Assembly: GCF_030864355.1 (NCBI RefSeq)
Contig: NC_083394.1
Coordinates: 2,852,001 to 2,916,000 of the forward strand
Source of the DNA: Cutaneotrichosporon cavernicola
Taxonomy: Eukaryota; Basidiomycota; Tremellomycetes; Trichosporonales; Trichosporonaceae
DNA: 64,000 nucleotides
Direction: 5' to 3'
Shown here: one piece after another, positions 11,260 through 22,305 of the stretch
Layout of the letters: each line of letters opens with the position of its first letter
How positions within the stretch are numbered: the first letter of the stretch is position 1
Notes under the pieces: generated by a model
Told to the model about the DNA's origin: nothing
The model's database searches: none
The model's input: only the letters and a program-made list of their open reading frames with translations
Position numbers and translations under genes: made by a program

Positions 11260-12412
11260 ATGGACTTCCTCTCCACCACCCCCGACCCCCCGAGCAAGAC
11301 ATACCAGTGTCTGGCAGTCATCACCCTGGGCGCCAATGCAACTTCTCGCCGCGGCTCGTTCAATGACCACGAGGACGGGGGTCCGCTGACCCGCATCCTC
11401 AGCGGCGGGAGACGTAAGAGCCTGGCCGAAGACCGACGCATGAGCCAGAGCGAGGACAACTCACTCACGCGTATCCTCAGCCGGAGAAAGAGCCAGGCCG
11501 ACGAGGACAGGCGTAAGAGCGTACATGTCGAAGGGGAGGGGCCTTTTTATTGGCGTTGCAGGGTTGGTGTGACTACGGTGAGTGGTGGATGGGGAGGCAG
11601 GTGGGAGGAGGCAGGTGGGAGGAGGCAGGTGGGAGGAGGCAGGTGGGAGGAGGCAGGTGGGAGGAGGCAGGTGGGAGGAGGCAGGTGGGAGGTGGGGGGA
11701 ACCATCATACTAACGCACCGCTAACAGCAGGACAACCTCATCGTCCTTCCTCTAGCCAATCCCCCAAACCCAGTCCTCAAATCCCGCCCTCCGCCGCTAA
11801 GCACATTAGTCCCCACCCGTCCAGGCGCGGACGAAGACCGGCCCCACCCGCCTCACCCTCAAAGCCTGGGCCGGCGTCTCTCGGCGGCCTTCATACCTCC
11901 CAAGATGGAGAATGGCGAGGCTGAAGTAGCACACAGCGCGAGGATTGCGGGTCTGGGACGCCGTCTCTCGGCCGCCTTCAAACCGATTGAACCCGAGACT
12001 CCTGTACAGACACAGCCTATGCCGGAGATCAGCGACGACGCCGTCACCTCTGACACCGCCGAGATACCCACCGAATCTGGTTTCCCGGGTACTATCGAGG
12101 GGGCGCCTCTTAGCGCAATCGTGATCCCACTGAATAGGATCAAGCAGGGTGTCAAGATCAGCGAACGGGATGGATTGTATATCTCCGTTGGGGTGAACAG
12201 CGCCGTTTCGGGGAAGAGTGGGGTTGTGCGGTTCGAGTTTGAGCGCGAGTTGGGTGGTAAAACGTGAGTACACCACAAACTGGGCTGATGATAGTGAAGC
12301 CGAGCCGCTGCTACGCAGTCTCCAGGCTGGTATTTCGGGACCTGTTTCTCAAAGTATCCAGCTTGGCGAGGGCAATAAGGATAACAAGGCGCTCGGAGCC
12401 TTCTTCGAGTAA
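11260..12412 (+). CDS. Hypothetical Ser/Arg-rich protein with RRKS repeats
   Basis: Not recognised. Three exons (11260-11577, 11728-12263, 12319-12412) give 315 residues. Residues 25-95 contain two copies of a motif around LTRILS followed by RRKS and a charged linker, with further RRKS/RRMS sites; RRxS is the consensus for PKA-type kinases. Two copies of a GRRLSAAF motif follow, near residues 170 and 195. The C-terminal third (IVIPLNRIKQGVKISERDG, VRFEFERELG) looks folded, beta-rich and short. Intron 1 contains a 14-bp minisatellite. A GTAAGA at 11515 and an AG at 11561 could define another small intron, so the end of exon 1 is uncertain. No signal peptide or membrane helix is seen. Confidence 0.7.
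11599..11696. repeat. 14-bp G-rich minisatellite in an intron
   Basis: Six perfect tandem copies of AGGTGGGAGGAGGC (11599-11682) and a degenerate seventh, within intron 1 of the 11260 gene. The transcribed RNA is the G-rich strand and has runs that could form G-quadruplexes. Confidence 0.92.
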
Positions 12413-12521
12413 CTAATTATATGCAACCAAATGCTCGTGCTCGTGATCGTGATCGTGATTGTGGATACATACATAATAATGTCCATGTCCATTCGGACGG
12501 CATCGGCCTATCCCTAATGTT

Positions 12522-14436
12522 CTAGTAACCCCCCGGGCCCGTTTGATCCGCCTCTCGCGGCCGCGTTCTGCTCGGGCCTCTGTCTACGCCGTGTTCCCGC
12601 CGACGTGCACGCCTGATGAGTGCGAGATATCCCCTCGTGATGCGGTGTGGCTGGGGCTCGTCCTCGTCCTCGCTTGCGTCTGCGTGCTCATCAAGATCGG
12701 GGTTAAAGTCCTTCCGACACAGGGGACAGGACGTCGACACGCGCAGCAGCCATGGGTCCACGCACGCCTGGTGGAAGCGGTGCTGCCCCTGGCAAGGGAG
12801 AACGCGGAGGTCGTCGCCATCCTCGAACTCGAGGAGGCAGATGGGGCATTGGTCATCTCGCAGCGCCTCGCCCTCGAGCGTCGACGCGCGCCGACTCCCA
12901 TCTGGCGAGTCCTCCAGCAGCGGAGGTGTGTCGTACGTCGCTATGCTCCCCTTTGTGCTGCTTCCGCGTAACGTCGAGGCTTGCGGGAACGCTGAGCTCG
13001 GTGAACGCATCTCCTGCAGCTCAAAGCGGTTGAGCGATGGCTCCAACTCCTTCGCGCGGTGTGGCTCTGGCGGCACCGGCACCGGGGTGTTCTTGTTGAA
13101 CTTGATGATGGGGAATGTGTCCACGATCGCCTGAGCCAGGCCAACACGGCGAGGCGGCCCTACGTCCTCCTCCTCCATCGCCCCACCGGGGATGTACCGT
13201 CGCTGCGTTTGGGGCCGTAGTGACCGCCGCACGACCGAGAAGCACGTCATCAGGACCATGGCCGCGATGAACCCCGTGATGACGTACACTGCGATCATGG
13301 CATTGTTCGTCCTCTTTTGATTGCCCCCTTGAACACCGCCTTCATCGGGAGTCGGGTGCTCCTGTTGTGTGGGTTTCGCCGTGCCGTTCATTGCGGTCAA
13401 CTCGGCCACAATAAAGCTCTTGTGCTTGAGCTGTTTACCGTTGAGTGTCGCGTTGATGTCCGACGCTGACTCGTTGAGCAGCGTCGCGTTGAAGTTGAAA
13501 AAGTCAGCCGTCGTGTAGCTGAACTGGCCTTCGAGCATTACTGCCCCGCGCATGTCCGTGGTTGCAAAGATGTCGAGCACGTGGTGGAAGTTCTCCGTGT
13601 CGATGTAAGCCGGGTTGAGGAGGCACATCGACGTGTTGGTCGCGTAGAGGAGGGCCGAGACGGCACCACTATCGCGCGCAAGGGTGAAGATGTCAGCCAC
13701 TGGTGGTTAGCGCGGGTCCTTGGTTGCAACTCGGCCGGGTCTCAGATATGTCTTGGCGTGGGGCATCGCGATCCCACGCTGGCGCTAACTCCTAGCCGCT
13801 CTCCCATACTCACAGTCTATGAATGTGTTGTTCTGCGACTCGGTGACCTCGCATGAGATAAGGGCGATCCAAGGTGTTGTCGTCGTCACGTTCTCCCTAT
13901 ACATTTCCTCCGTGAAGTGCACAAGAGCCCCGCGTGTCGAGTTCATGACCTCCTCTCGGTCTTCTGATTGCAGCTGGTACGATCTAGAGTTAGTGCCATT
14001 TGTGCTGGGCCAAGGTTGACGAAGGCACGGAGAGGTCTGTGGGTGGGAAACGCGGGCGTACACAGCTATCTGCCCAAAGCACCCTCCGCCATTGGTTCGG
14101 CGACAACAACAATGCGTCCGAGGCAGCTCCTCGCCGCCAAACCCGTGCAGCATGCCCCAGCACATATTGGATGCCGTTGGTGGAGGCGCTGCCGGTAGCG
14201 AACAGTGAACCATTGTGCCTGCCGCGCCCTGCAACCAACCCTAAGCGAGGTCAAGCCACTCACATTGTCGTGCGGTACTTGGCTAGCGGGTCGTTGTAGC
14301 TCAACTCCAACTGGCTCCCGACGCTGACTTGGAGTCCGTCAGTGTCGTTGATGGGCACGGCCGGGATCCACGCTGCCGCCGGGTTCACGAGCACGAGGCC
14401 GAGCACGGCCGTTAGGTGGCGTAGATTGTACCACAT
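12522..14436 (-). CDS. PA-TM-RING type E3 ubiquitin ligase
   Basis: Membrane-anchored RING-H2 ubiquitin ligase of the PA-TM-RING class, expected in endosomal or vacuolar membranes. Three exons (14436-14264, 13983-13814, 13699-12522) give 506 residues. It has an N-terminal signal peptide ([19 protein letters not shown]), a lumenal region with many N-glycosylation sites and a PA-domain-like segment ([21 protein letters not shown]), one membrane span ([17 protein letters not shown]), a cytosolic linker, and a RING-H2 finger beginning [19 protein letters not shown] and ending CPLCR. The tail is acidic, then basic. Intron 1 is 280 nt, unusually long for this window. The family call rests on domain order; the exact substrate is unknown. 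Confidence 0.88.
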
Positions 14437-14945
14437 TGCTTGGAGGGAGGCCGGGAGGAGAAAGGTTACGGCGGGGTGAGATGAGGTAGGAGAGACGTTG
14501 ACAGAGATGGAAAGAGTTACGCCTTATCGCTCTCCCCGTGCCACTGCCGATAAGAGAAGCGTCGAGGCGATCAGGTGAACGGGAGTGAGAGATCCGAAAA
14601 GAGAAGCGCGGGTAGCGATTAAGGGAGATTACCCTTGGCGGTGCATCGCTCGGTCGCTGCGCCAGCAGTGCAGACGGTACACAGGAAGTGTAAACTTTGG
14701 AAAGAGGGAGTGTGGATAGGATGATGAGGATGTAGATGGAGATGGAGATGGAGATGGAGATGTAGAATGTAAGGAGAGAAGAGATGCGACTCCCAAACCA
14801 AAACTAAGTTGGTTGTGTTAGGCAAGGGTCAGATTCCCACACAACTAGGTTTTGTTGTCGTCATTCATTGTATACAGTTCTAAACTTGTCTTGTCATTGT
14901 CGCTCTACCTCTACGTCGCATTTACCACTTGCTCATTGTTGCACC
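14437..14945. other. Divergent intergenic region, RING ligase and FMT1
   Basis: 509 bp between start codons. It contains a short GAGATG repeat at 14739-14762 and otherwise nothing I can name. Confidence 0.5.
14739..14762. repeat. (GAGATG)4 microsatellite
   Basis: Four tandem hexamers in the intergenic region upstream of FMT1. Confidence 0.8.
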
Positions 14946-16214
14946 ATGATACTCTCCCTTCGAGCACGCTCCGTCATTACACGGCTCGGACCGGTTTCGT
15001 GCCGATCCTCGTACCTTCGGCGATACCTGTCGACCGATTCCGAGAGACCAGCCGAGCCATTCCGCGTGCTCTTCTGCGGGAGCGACGCCTTCTCCGTTGC
15101 GGCGCTCGACGCCCTCCTCGGTGCCGAGGGTGGGTTTCTTGCAGTCTGAACTAATTCCAGATGTGTGGCAGAGTCTAGTTGTTTTGACGCCGCGCGAGCG
15201 CGCCATCGGCCGCAGTGGCAAGGATACATATATTCGTGGGTCGGTTGCCAGGTTTAGCTAATCCTAGCGCCGCTCAAACTCTTCGCCCTGGAGCGTGATA
15301 TCGAGCATCACGACGTGCCGCCTGGCAAGCTCTCCTTTCCAGAGGCGTTTCAGAAGCACCACCCCTCGCACCTCCTTCTCACCGCCTCGTTCGGGCACAT
15401 CATCCCCACCCCGCTTCTGAGCCCCTTCGCACACGCCCTCAATGTCCACCCCAGCGTACTGCCACTGTACCGCGGTGCGGCGCCGGTGCAATGGGCCATC
15501 GCGAATGGGGACTCGGCGACAGGCGTGACGGTACAGAGCATGGCGCCGCGCGAGGTCGGCGTCGACGCCGGCGCTGTCCTGGGTGCAGTCGAAGGATTGG
15601 TACGTAGAATATTCCAGCTTTGTTTTCCCACAAACTACGTCACATCTCGCTGACCATTGCCTATCCCCGAGGACGCAACATACAACACCCTCCTGCCGGA
15701 TCTGGCACACGTCGCTGGTCGTCTGCTCGTGCAAGTCCTTCGCCAGCTGCAGAATGGCGCTGCGACTCCGCACGCTCAGGACTCGGCGAACGTGACCCGC
15801 GCACCGAAAATTACGAATGACACTGCACGCGTCAACTGGGGGTCACAGGGCGCGGGGACGTTGGATGCGCGCCATAGGGCCTTTGGGCATACACAGCCGC
15901 TCTGGGCCCATAGGCCGCAGGAGCTCGTTCATGGTAATCCCAAGGTCAAGCGTGACCAGGCCGTCCAGCTTACTTCGGTCAAGCGGTCCGGCGCGGTGCC
16001 GGAGCAGGCTGAGAAGTGGGCATCCGAGGCGGGACGACAGCCGGGGACGATTGTTTTGGACAAGCGGGGACGGCGTGTGCTCGCGCTCACCCGCGACGGG
16101 TGGTTGGAGCTAGTGCGCGTTAGGCCAGCAGGTAAGAAGGAGCAGCCTGGCGCCGAGTGGTGGAACGGCCTCCCGCCCAATGTCAAGACGCGTGGATGGG
16201 GGATCCTCGAATAA
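14946..16214 (+). CDS. FMT1: Methionyl-tRNA formyltransferase, mitochondrial
   Basis: Formylates Met-tRNA with 10-formyltetrahydrofolate for mitochondrial translation initiation. Four exons (14946-15129, 15161-15235, 15268-15599, 15672-16214) give 377 residues. The first 33 residues are Arg/Ser/Leu-rich without acids (MILSLRARSVITRLGPVSC...), a mitochondrial presequence. The formyltransferase fold starts at FRVLFCGSDAFSVAAL. The catalytic region includes LLTASFGHIIPTPLL and HPSVLPLYRGAAPVQWAIA, matching the family's Asn/His/Asp loop in the middle of the fold. The C-terminal domain (GTIVLDKRGRRVLALTRDGWL) is the tRNA-binding barrel type. The exon 2/3 junction uses donor GTGGGT and yields YIPPLKLF. 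Ends 39 bp from the convergent methyltransferase gene. Confidence 0.92.
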
Positions 16215-16253
16215 CTACTGTATTATGCAATCAATCGCTCTGCAATCTAGTAT

Positions 16254-17063
16254 CTAGGTCCAGCGAAGGGTATAGTACACGACAACCCCGCGCTCTTCCT
16301 GCAATTCCCCCCCTTCCCACTGGTGTGGTCCCCATCCGCCACCAGGAAGCCACTTGACCTCGCCCTCAAACGTGGCTTTCAGCCCCGTCGTTGCTGCCAT
16401 CTCGATGAAGCGAGTAACGGGTCCGCGGCCGGTATGCAGCCCCGCAGCGACGTGTACCACCCCTCCTGCGTACCCCTCGGCTGGGCGGCGAAGGAGAGAC
16501 GTCACCGAGTCGAGGAGGATACCGTGCTTGTCGCTACTCCACAGCGTGTCGGCAAGTAGGATGGCGTCGTACCCCCATTCCGAGCGGGTGAGGAGCTTGG
16601 ACACGTCTGTGCCCCAGCTATGTCCCATGACGGCCCAGTTCCCAGGCTTGTCGGCCTCAAAGTTACGCGCGATTGTGGCGACGACGACCGCATTGTCATA
16701 GTCCGTACATGTGACACGGGCACCGCATCGTGCCGCCATGATGGATGGGAGGCCGGCGCCAGCACCGAGCTCGACGACGCTGGAGGTCTGGGGCGAGGGG
16801 TTGGGGTAGGAACGGTTGGTGACAAAGGAGATGTCGCCACTCGCGATTCGGTCGGCTAGAAATACCGCCGACAGCCAAAGATGGTTGGCCTGCAGTGCGG
16901 CATGGACACTCGCGGGAGGATGAGGAAGCCAGAGACGCACGGGTGCCCCGACTGGCGGAGTGTAAACGTGCGGCTCGTCGGGGGAGGAGGTGGAGAAGCC
17001 GATGGGGGAGATTGCAAAGAGCGCGCACAACGCGGTGTCGAAGATATCCGCCGAGTCCTCCAT
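16254..17063 (-). CDS. Family-16 protein methyltransferase, EFM7/NNT1-like
   Basis: Single-exon, 269-residue class I SAM-dependent methyltransferase. The order of motifs fits the methyltransferase-16 family, and length and N-terminus resemble fungal Efm7 (Nnt1), which methylates the N-terminus and Lys3 of elongation factor 1A. Visible are motif I VVELGAGAGLPSI, the acidic ribose-binding position in VTCTDYDN, and the post-II block YDAILLADTLW with a WSSDKH segment. There is no signal peptide, so it is cytosolic. The eEF1A substrate is inferred from family, not shown. Convergent with FMT1, with 39 bp between stops; divergent from the RBM39-like gene. Confidence 0.82.
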   Translation of the reverse strand: MEDSADIFDTALCALFAISPIGFSTSSPDEPHVYTPPVGAPVRLWLPHPPASVHAALQANHLWLSAVFLADRIASGDISFVTNRSYPNPSPQTSSVVELGAGAGLPSIMAARCGARVTCTDYDNAVVVATIARNFEADKPGNWAVMGHSWGTDVSKLLTRSEWGYDAILLADTLWSSDKHGILLDSVTSLLRRPAEGYAGGVVHVAAGLHTGRGPVTRFIEMAATTGLKATFEGEVKWLPGGGWGPHQWEGGELQEERGVVVYYTLRWT

Positions 17064-17374
17064 CTGTCAGCCAGGTCTTGAGATCGTCGATGGCTGATGT
17101 CGTGACATGGTTTGCGTGCTATTCTCAGGTGGTCAAGATCCAAGATCCAAACGGGCAACACGGATCGCGAGGTATGCATGACAATGATGACATCGAAGGG
17201 GATAACAACCTCCACCCAAATCCGCCTGACTCTGTAGGCTTGCCAGTAGGCGCGTTACCACGCGGCTTTTCATGATTCGGCTTGGAACCTCATGCTTGAT
17301 CTCTCAACGTCAAACACTTGACTTTAAGCTGTTTCTATCTCTGATATCTACATCTACACATCTACGACACACTC
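17064..17374. other. Divergent intergenic region before RBM39-like gene
   Basis: 311 bp separating two start codons. I see no gene or distinctive site. Confidence 0.5.
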
Positions 17375-19333
17375 ATGGCAGACACTCCTCCGCACCCTCC
17401 GCGTCCGCTGCCGGGCAGCAGAGACCGTACTCCTGAACTCACTACGTGCGTATCTTGGCCGCGGTAGGCAACGTGGAGAAGAAGACATCACGTTTCCTCT
17501 TGCCTTCCTTGTCCCATTCCTCCCCCCCTCCCTTCCCCTTTCACTCCTCCCCATTCCTGTCCCCATCTCGCGCCGCTTCATCCTCGCTTCGCTCAGGCGC
17601 TAACCCCAGTAAACGTGAGAAGCGTCATCGCGAAGATGACGATGATGATCGTGACAGAAGGTCCAGACGCCGCGACGACGACCGTGACCGCAGCCGCGAC
17701 CACCGCCGCCGGTACGATGACGATGACGACGACCGCGAACGCCGCCGCCGCCGTGAACGCGAGCGTGAGAGAGACAATAACCGCCGCCGTGACCGCAGCC
17801 GTGACCGTAGCCGTGACCGTAGCCGTGACCGCAGCCGCTCCAGAGACCGTGACCGTGACCGCGACCGCCGCCGCGACCGATCGCGCTCGCGCGAGCCCCG
17901 AAACCGCTCCCGCTCTCGTGACCGCTCTCGTGACCGCTCTCGTGACCACGACCGGCCCCGCCGTCCTCGTGATGACTCGCGCGAGCGTGAGCGGGCTCGC
18001 CTCAAGGCTATGACGCGCGAAGAGAAGGAGCGCGAGCGCGATCGCCGTGACCGCGAGATGCGTGAGGAGCGGCGCGAGATGGCCCGGCGCGAAGGCGTGA
18101 GTACATTCCAGGAAACAAGCTCACACCAGCGCGACTACAACTCTCCCCGTCGCCGGCCGTCGTTCTCGCGCGAGGCGAGCCAGCTGCTCGATGAGGTTGA
18201 CGCAGAGGCCCGTTCAGTATTCGTTTCGCAGATTGCTGCGCGTCTTACCAGCCAGGACCTAGGTCATTTCTTCGACGACATGCTCGGCCGCGGCTCGGTG
18301 CGCGACGCGCGCATCATCACTGATAAAGGCCGCCGCTCCAAGGGGTGAGTAGAATAATAGAGCAGCAGCTGACCGCAGAATGGGTTACGTGACGCTCCGC
18401 AGCCCTGACCTCGTCAACAAGGCGCTCAACCTATCGGGCAAGGTGGTGGTCGGTATCCCGATCCTTGTTGGGCTCACGCCGGCCGACTCGTACGAGGGTA
18501 TGTCGCTCAAGGCAGTCATTGCGAGCATCCGTGGACAACGTGAGACCCAGAAAGAGCTGCACGCCAGCCGCCCACGCGGGCCCCGCTACCCACCTATTAC
18601 TCCAGGTGCTATTCCCTCGAGCATCGACCCGAACGCGCACGCGGGTGCGGCGATCCCGTACCACCGTCTGTATATCACCAAGCTCTCCGACACGCTCTCC
18701 AACGATGACCTCAGGCAGGTGTTTGACCCATTCGGCGAAATCGAGTTTGTCGACCTGCACGTGGACCATTCCGGCGCATCCAAGAAAACCGCGTACGTGC
18801 AGTTTGCTGAGCTCCCCGCTGCCCAGATGGCCATCGACGCGATGAACGACTTTGAGCTCGCGGGTGAGAAGATCCAGGTCCAGCCTGTCGAGGAGCGTAA
18901 CGCCCAGTTCGAGAACATGGAAGGCGACCAGCGCCGCGGTGGCCGCCTTGACGCCGCCGGCCGTATGGAGCTGATGAAAAAGCTCGCTCGCACCGACGAC
19001 GCGAGCCGCCCGCGTGTGGCGGCCCCTCCCAAGCCCGAGAGGCAGCGCCCAACGCACTTCCTCATGGTGAGCAACATGTTCAACCCAGACGAGGAGACGG
19101 AGCGCAACTGGGACACAGACCTGGCCGAGGACATCCAGGACGAGGTGAACAACAAGTATGGCCGCGTCGCGCGTATCAAGGTCGACAAGATGAGCCAGGG
19201 TGATGTTTACATCGAGTTTGCCGACCTCGACGGGTCTGAGAACGCGCGCCGCGGTCTCCAGGACCGCTGGTTCGGCGGCCGCAAACTCGAGGCGCAGTTT
19301 ATTTCCGAAGCGCTGTTCAAGGCGCATCTGTGA
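17375..19333 (+). CDS. RS-domain splicing factor, RBM39/CAPER-like
   Basis: Nuclear pre-mRNA splicing factor of the U2AF65-related RBM39 (CAPER) family. Exons 17375-17445, 17610-18344 and 18379-19333 give 586 residues. After a short first exon comes a long Arg/Asp/Ser/Glu region (residues 25-200), with tandem RDRSRDRS repeats encoded by near-identical CGTGACCG(T/C)AGC units. RRM1 follows (SVFVSQIAARLTSQDLGHFF, then RRSKGMGYVTLRS across intron 2), then RRM2 (LYITKLSDTLSNDDLRQVF, KTAYVQFAEL), and a C-terminal U2AF-homology motif with WFGGRKLEAQFI. Domain order matches RBM39. A GTGAGT...CAG segment of 33 nt at about 18097-18129 lies in frame without a stop and could be a small retained intron, which would shorten the protein by 11 residues. 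Confidence 0.92.
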
Positions 19334-20136
19334 GCCAGCCTGACAGCGCAGCGTGGGGGCGGAGTGGTGGATCATGGCGATGATACATGCAATGCTCGTA
19401 AGTGTGCGTCTGGGGGCGCCGGTATGATAATGCGATAGACTTCATGTGATGCAATTGTGATTGTTAGCGGCGACACAGTCTGACATGCCGGAGACGATGA
19501 CTCAACGACTCTCCTTCGTCGCTACCGGGTATTGGGCCAAGTAGCGGAAAGAATTGGTTACGAACACGGTGTACGCGTCGAGAGAGATCACTGCGTTCGG
19601 GTTCGGGGTGGATAGGGATTGCGCGAAGCTTGTCCCTTACAATGGTGAGGCGGAACATCTCGACTGACGCCTTGGCGCCGAGGTTAGCGACAGACAGCGA
19701 GGAGTGGTTATGTGCGGTGTACGCCGAGGAGGAGCAGTAGGAGGAGCAGGGGGGGGGGCTGAGTCAGTTCAGGAGCTGGCCAAGAGGATATGAAGGGCCG
19801 GAAGCTTGGGCAGAGAATGTGTGCTGAAGAAGACGCGTGCAGCTGTCTTGAAAATTTGATACAAGGTGAGCGTGAGGGTGGAATGAGAATGATGAAGTGA
19901 AGAACTGAACGATGTGATCAAGGTCATTGCGACAATGAGGTGTTTGGTGTACCTCGGGACTCTCCAACTGCTCGACTTGCAAAGTGGAGGTCCAAAAGTC
20001 AGCCTCACGTGACATTCCGCACTTGGAATCTCACCCGGACCCGAGTCAATCCGCACTTTGATATATGGATGCTTACGGTGACCAGAAATTTAGTTGAATA
20101 GCCACATCTCTCCATCTCCTCATCGATCCATCAATC
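19334..20136. other. Intergenic, 803 bp
   Basis: Holds the 3' flank of the RBM39-like gene and the promoter of the next gene. There is a run of about ten G near 19750. Minus-strand ORFs of up to 95 codons here overlap one another in different frames and resemble nothing known, so I leave them out. Confidence 0.5.
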
Positions 20137-21885
20137 ATGCCGCGCTGGGGAAACCCCACCTCCTTCCTCCCCCTCCTCCCAAAGGACCAGGGGACGCTGG
20201 AGCCGCTAGCCGCTTCAGATCTCATCGAGTACATGGAGGTCCTCAAGGAGATGTACATGCCTCCTATCCATGGGGGCTTCACGGCAGCCGACATGGACTT
20301 TGAGGATGGCCGCAACGGAAAGAAGAAGAAGAAGCGCACCCTCTCGGGAGGGAGTGTGGATTTGCCAGGCCTCGACCTCGACTTGCACATGGAGGGGCTT
20401 GGACTCAACGAGCCGATCGAGGAGGAGGAGGATTCGCACGACGACTCACACGATGACTCACATGACGAGGACGAGCATGGGTACGAAGATCCGTTCGAGC
20501 GCGACTGGGCCGAGAAATGGTTGAATGGCGTTGTGCGGCGCGCACAGACGTGGATTGAATCCAACGATTTCGGAGATGACCCAACGCCAGAAGAAAGCAA
20601 GGCAACGCACCAAGTCGAGGCTGTCCTTCGCGACGCGACCGCCGTTCTCGCCCTCATGGCTGGTACCGGCGCGGCGGGCGGACTAACACGCCACCTCCTC
20701 TTCCCCCTGGCTGCCGAACTGGTACCGGGCCTCCGCGCCCTCCGGCCGCTCGATACGGCCGGCATGAGTCCTGAGACGACGCGCTTCCTCGCACGCCTCG
20801 GAACCAGCCCGACGAGTCTGGGCAAGTCGCCGACGTCGCGTTCTCTATCTGCCCGTTCTCCAGGGACGGGGAGGCGGACTGCAGCCCTCCCCGTGCTTCT
20901 CCACGACGCGCCCATCACCGACCACATCTCGGTTGGCGTACAGACATGGGGCGCGGCCATTTTACTGGGAAGAGAGGTATCGCTCCGCCCCACCTCGTTC
21001 GGCCTCTTCCAAAACCCCAGCCCGCGGGTCCTCGAGCTTGGCGCAGGTACAGGTCTACTAGCTATCATCTGCCGTAAGCTGTTGGACCTGCGCGCGGCTG
21101 CTACGGCTATTGGTGCACCAACGCCCGGACCGATGGGCGCGTTACCCGCCAACAACAGCGTCCCTGATGCTGGATTGGTAGTCGCCACCGACTTCCACGC
21201 CGATGTGCTGGCCAATCTCCGCATCTGTGTGGACTTGAACGCGACCCCGCGCCCCGACGCCCCAACAACAGGCGTCGAGATAGCCAAACTCGACTGGTGC
21301 ACCTTCCCGGCATTCATGGAGGCGCGGGCTAAGCGCGCGGCTGGGGAGGACGCGCCGGAAGTGGAAGAAGAGGAACTCGCACCATTCGTCGACAAGCCTT
21401 TCGACCTCGTCATCGTCTCTGATTGCGTGTACGACCCGTCTCATGCGGGCTTGATCCGCGACGTGGCTGCATGGACTGTGCGTCCGCCGGGACGACACGA
21501 CTCGGGGGGTGTTATGGTGAGTGAGCGGAGCGAGCGCTGACGGAGTGAAACGTTTTGGGAGTGAAGCGCTGAAGAGTATGGCTAACACCAGCATCTCATC
21601 TCACCTATCCGGCCGACATTCACGCCCGAGCTCGAGTCGATCGACGTCAGCTTCCCTCCGCTCCAGTCTTACCCGCCACTCGCTGAGCGCCGGGCGGCCG
21701 CCAAGGGCGCGACGGACGCGTTGCGGACCAGCGTGCCTGCATCTCTAAGGGGCGAGGGGCTTGGTTTGGCACAGGGCCTACGTCTCGGTGTGCGTGGAGG
21801 AAAGCGGGCGGTACAGGGCCGTAAAGGGGAGGGGAGGACGGACGAGGCGGGTGGATACTGGTGGTGGGAGGTGGGATGGGGGTAG
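20137..21885 (+). CDS. SAM-dependent methyltransferase, family-16 type
   Basis: Two exons (20137-21516, 21592-21885) give 557 residues, far longer than a bare methyltransferase. Residues 1-60 are hydrophilic. Residues 60-115 contain a KKKKKR patch and an acidic DSHDDSHDDSHDED repeat. The catalytic core starts around residue 265 with SVGVQTWGAAILLGRE, motif I RVLELGAGTGLLAI, VVATDFHADVLANLR, and the post-II block FDLVIVSDCVYDPSHAGLI. This is the arrangement of protein-lysine methyltransferases of the METTL21/EFM group, but the substrate cannot be told. Exon 2 encodes the final strands (HLISPIRPTFTPELESI) and a Gly/Arg/Trp tail ending YWWWEVGWG. Confidence 0.82.
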
Positions 21886-22305
21886 CATGCTAGAGGGGAG
21901 ATGGTACCGAGTAAGCATGGATAGCATTTAGATCTCGAGCGCGGCGCTGGCTCACTGTCACTTGACTTTGTAAATGTATATCATGGCCCTCCAAATCCCC
22001 AAATGTCCAAATCTCAAGAGACCAGTCAAGACCCTACACGTGACCTACTGTAACTTGCGGAAGGCATGACACGTCTTGATCGTGTCCTCACATCTCTTGA
22101 CAGCTCGAGAGATTCATTTGCGCCCTTTAGCGTACGTCTGGGTCTGGTGACGTTGTTTTGCCACTAGACTGGAATGGAATGTCTCAACAACAGACCGGCC
22201 ATCGCCGCCATCGCCGCCATCGCCGCCGGCTACTAAACCAAGCCGGACACGACACATCTTTCCATCTCATCAACATCAACATCAACACCAACACCAACAT
22301 CATCC
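21886..22305. other. Intergenic, 420 bp
   Basis: Spacer between two plus-strand genes. Near its 3' end it has three tandem ATCGCCGCC units (22201-22227) and CAACATCAACACC-type leader repeats just before the next start codon. Confidence 0.5.

Noticed and set aside
11599..11696. CRISPR-like array
   Set aside because: The copies are contiguous with no spacers, in a eukaryotic intron, so it is a minisatellite.
18431..19375. 314-codon minus-strand ORF opposite the RBM39-like gene
   Set aside because: It overlaps conserved RRM coding sequence, and its translation is a reverse-complement artefact.
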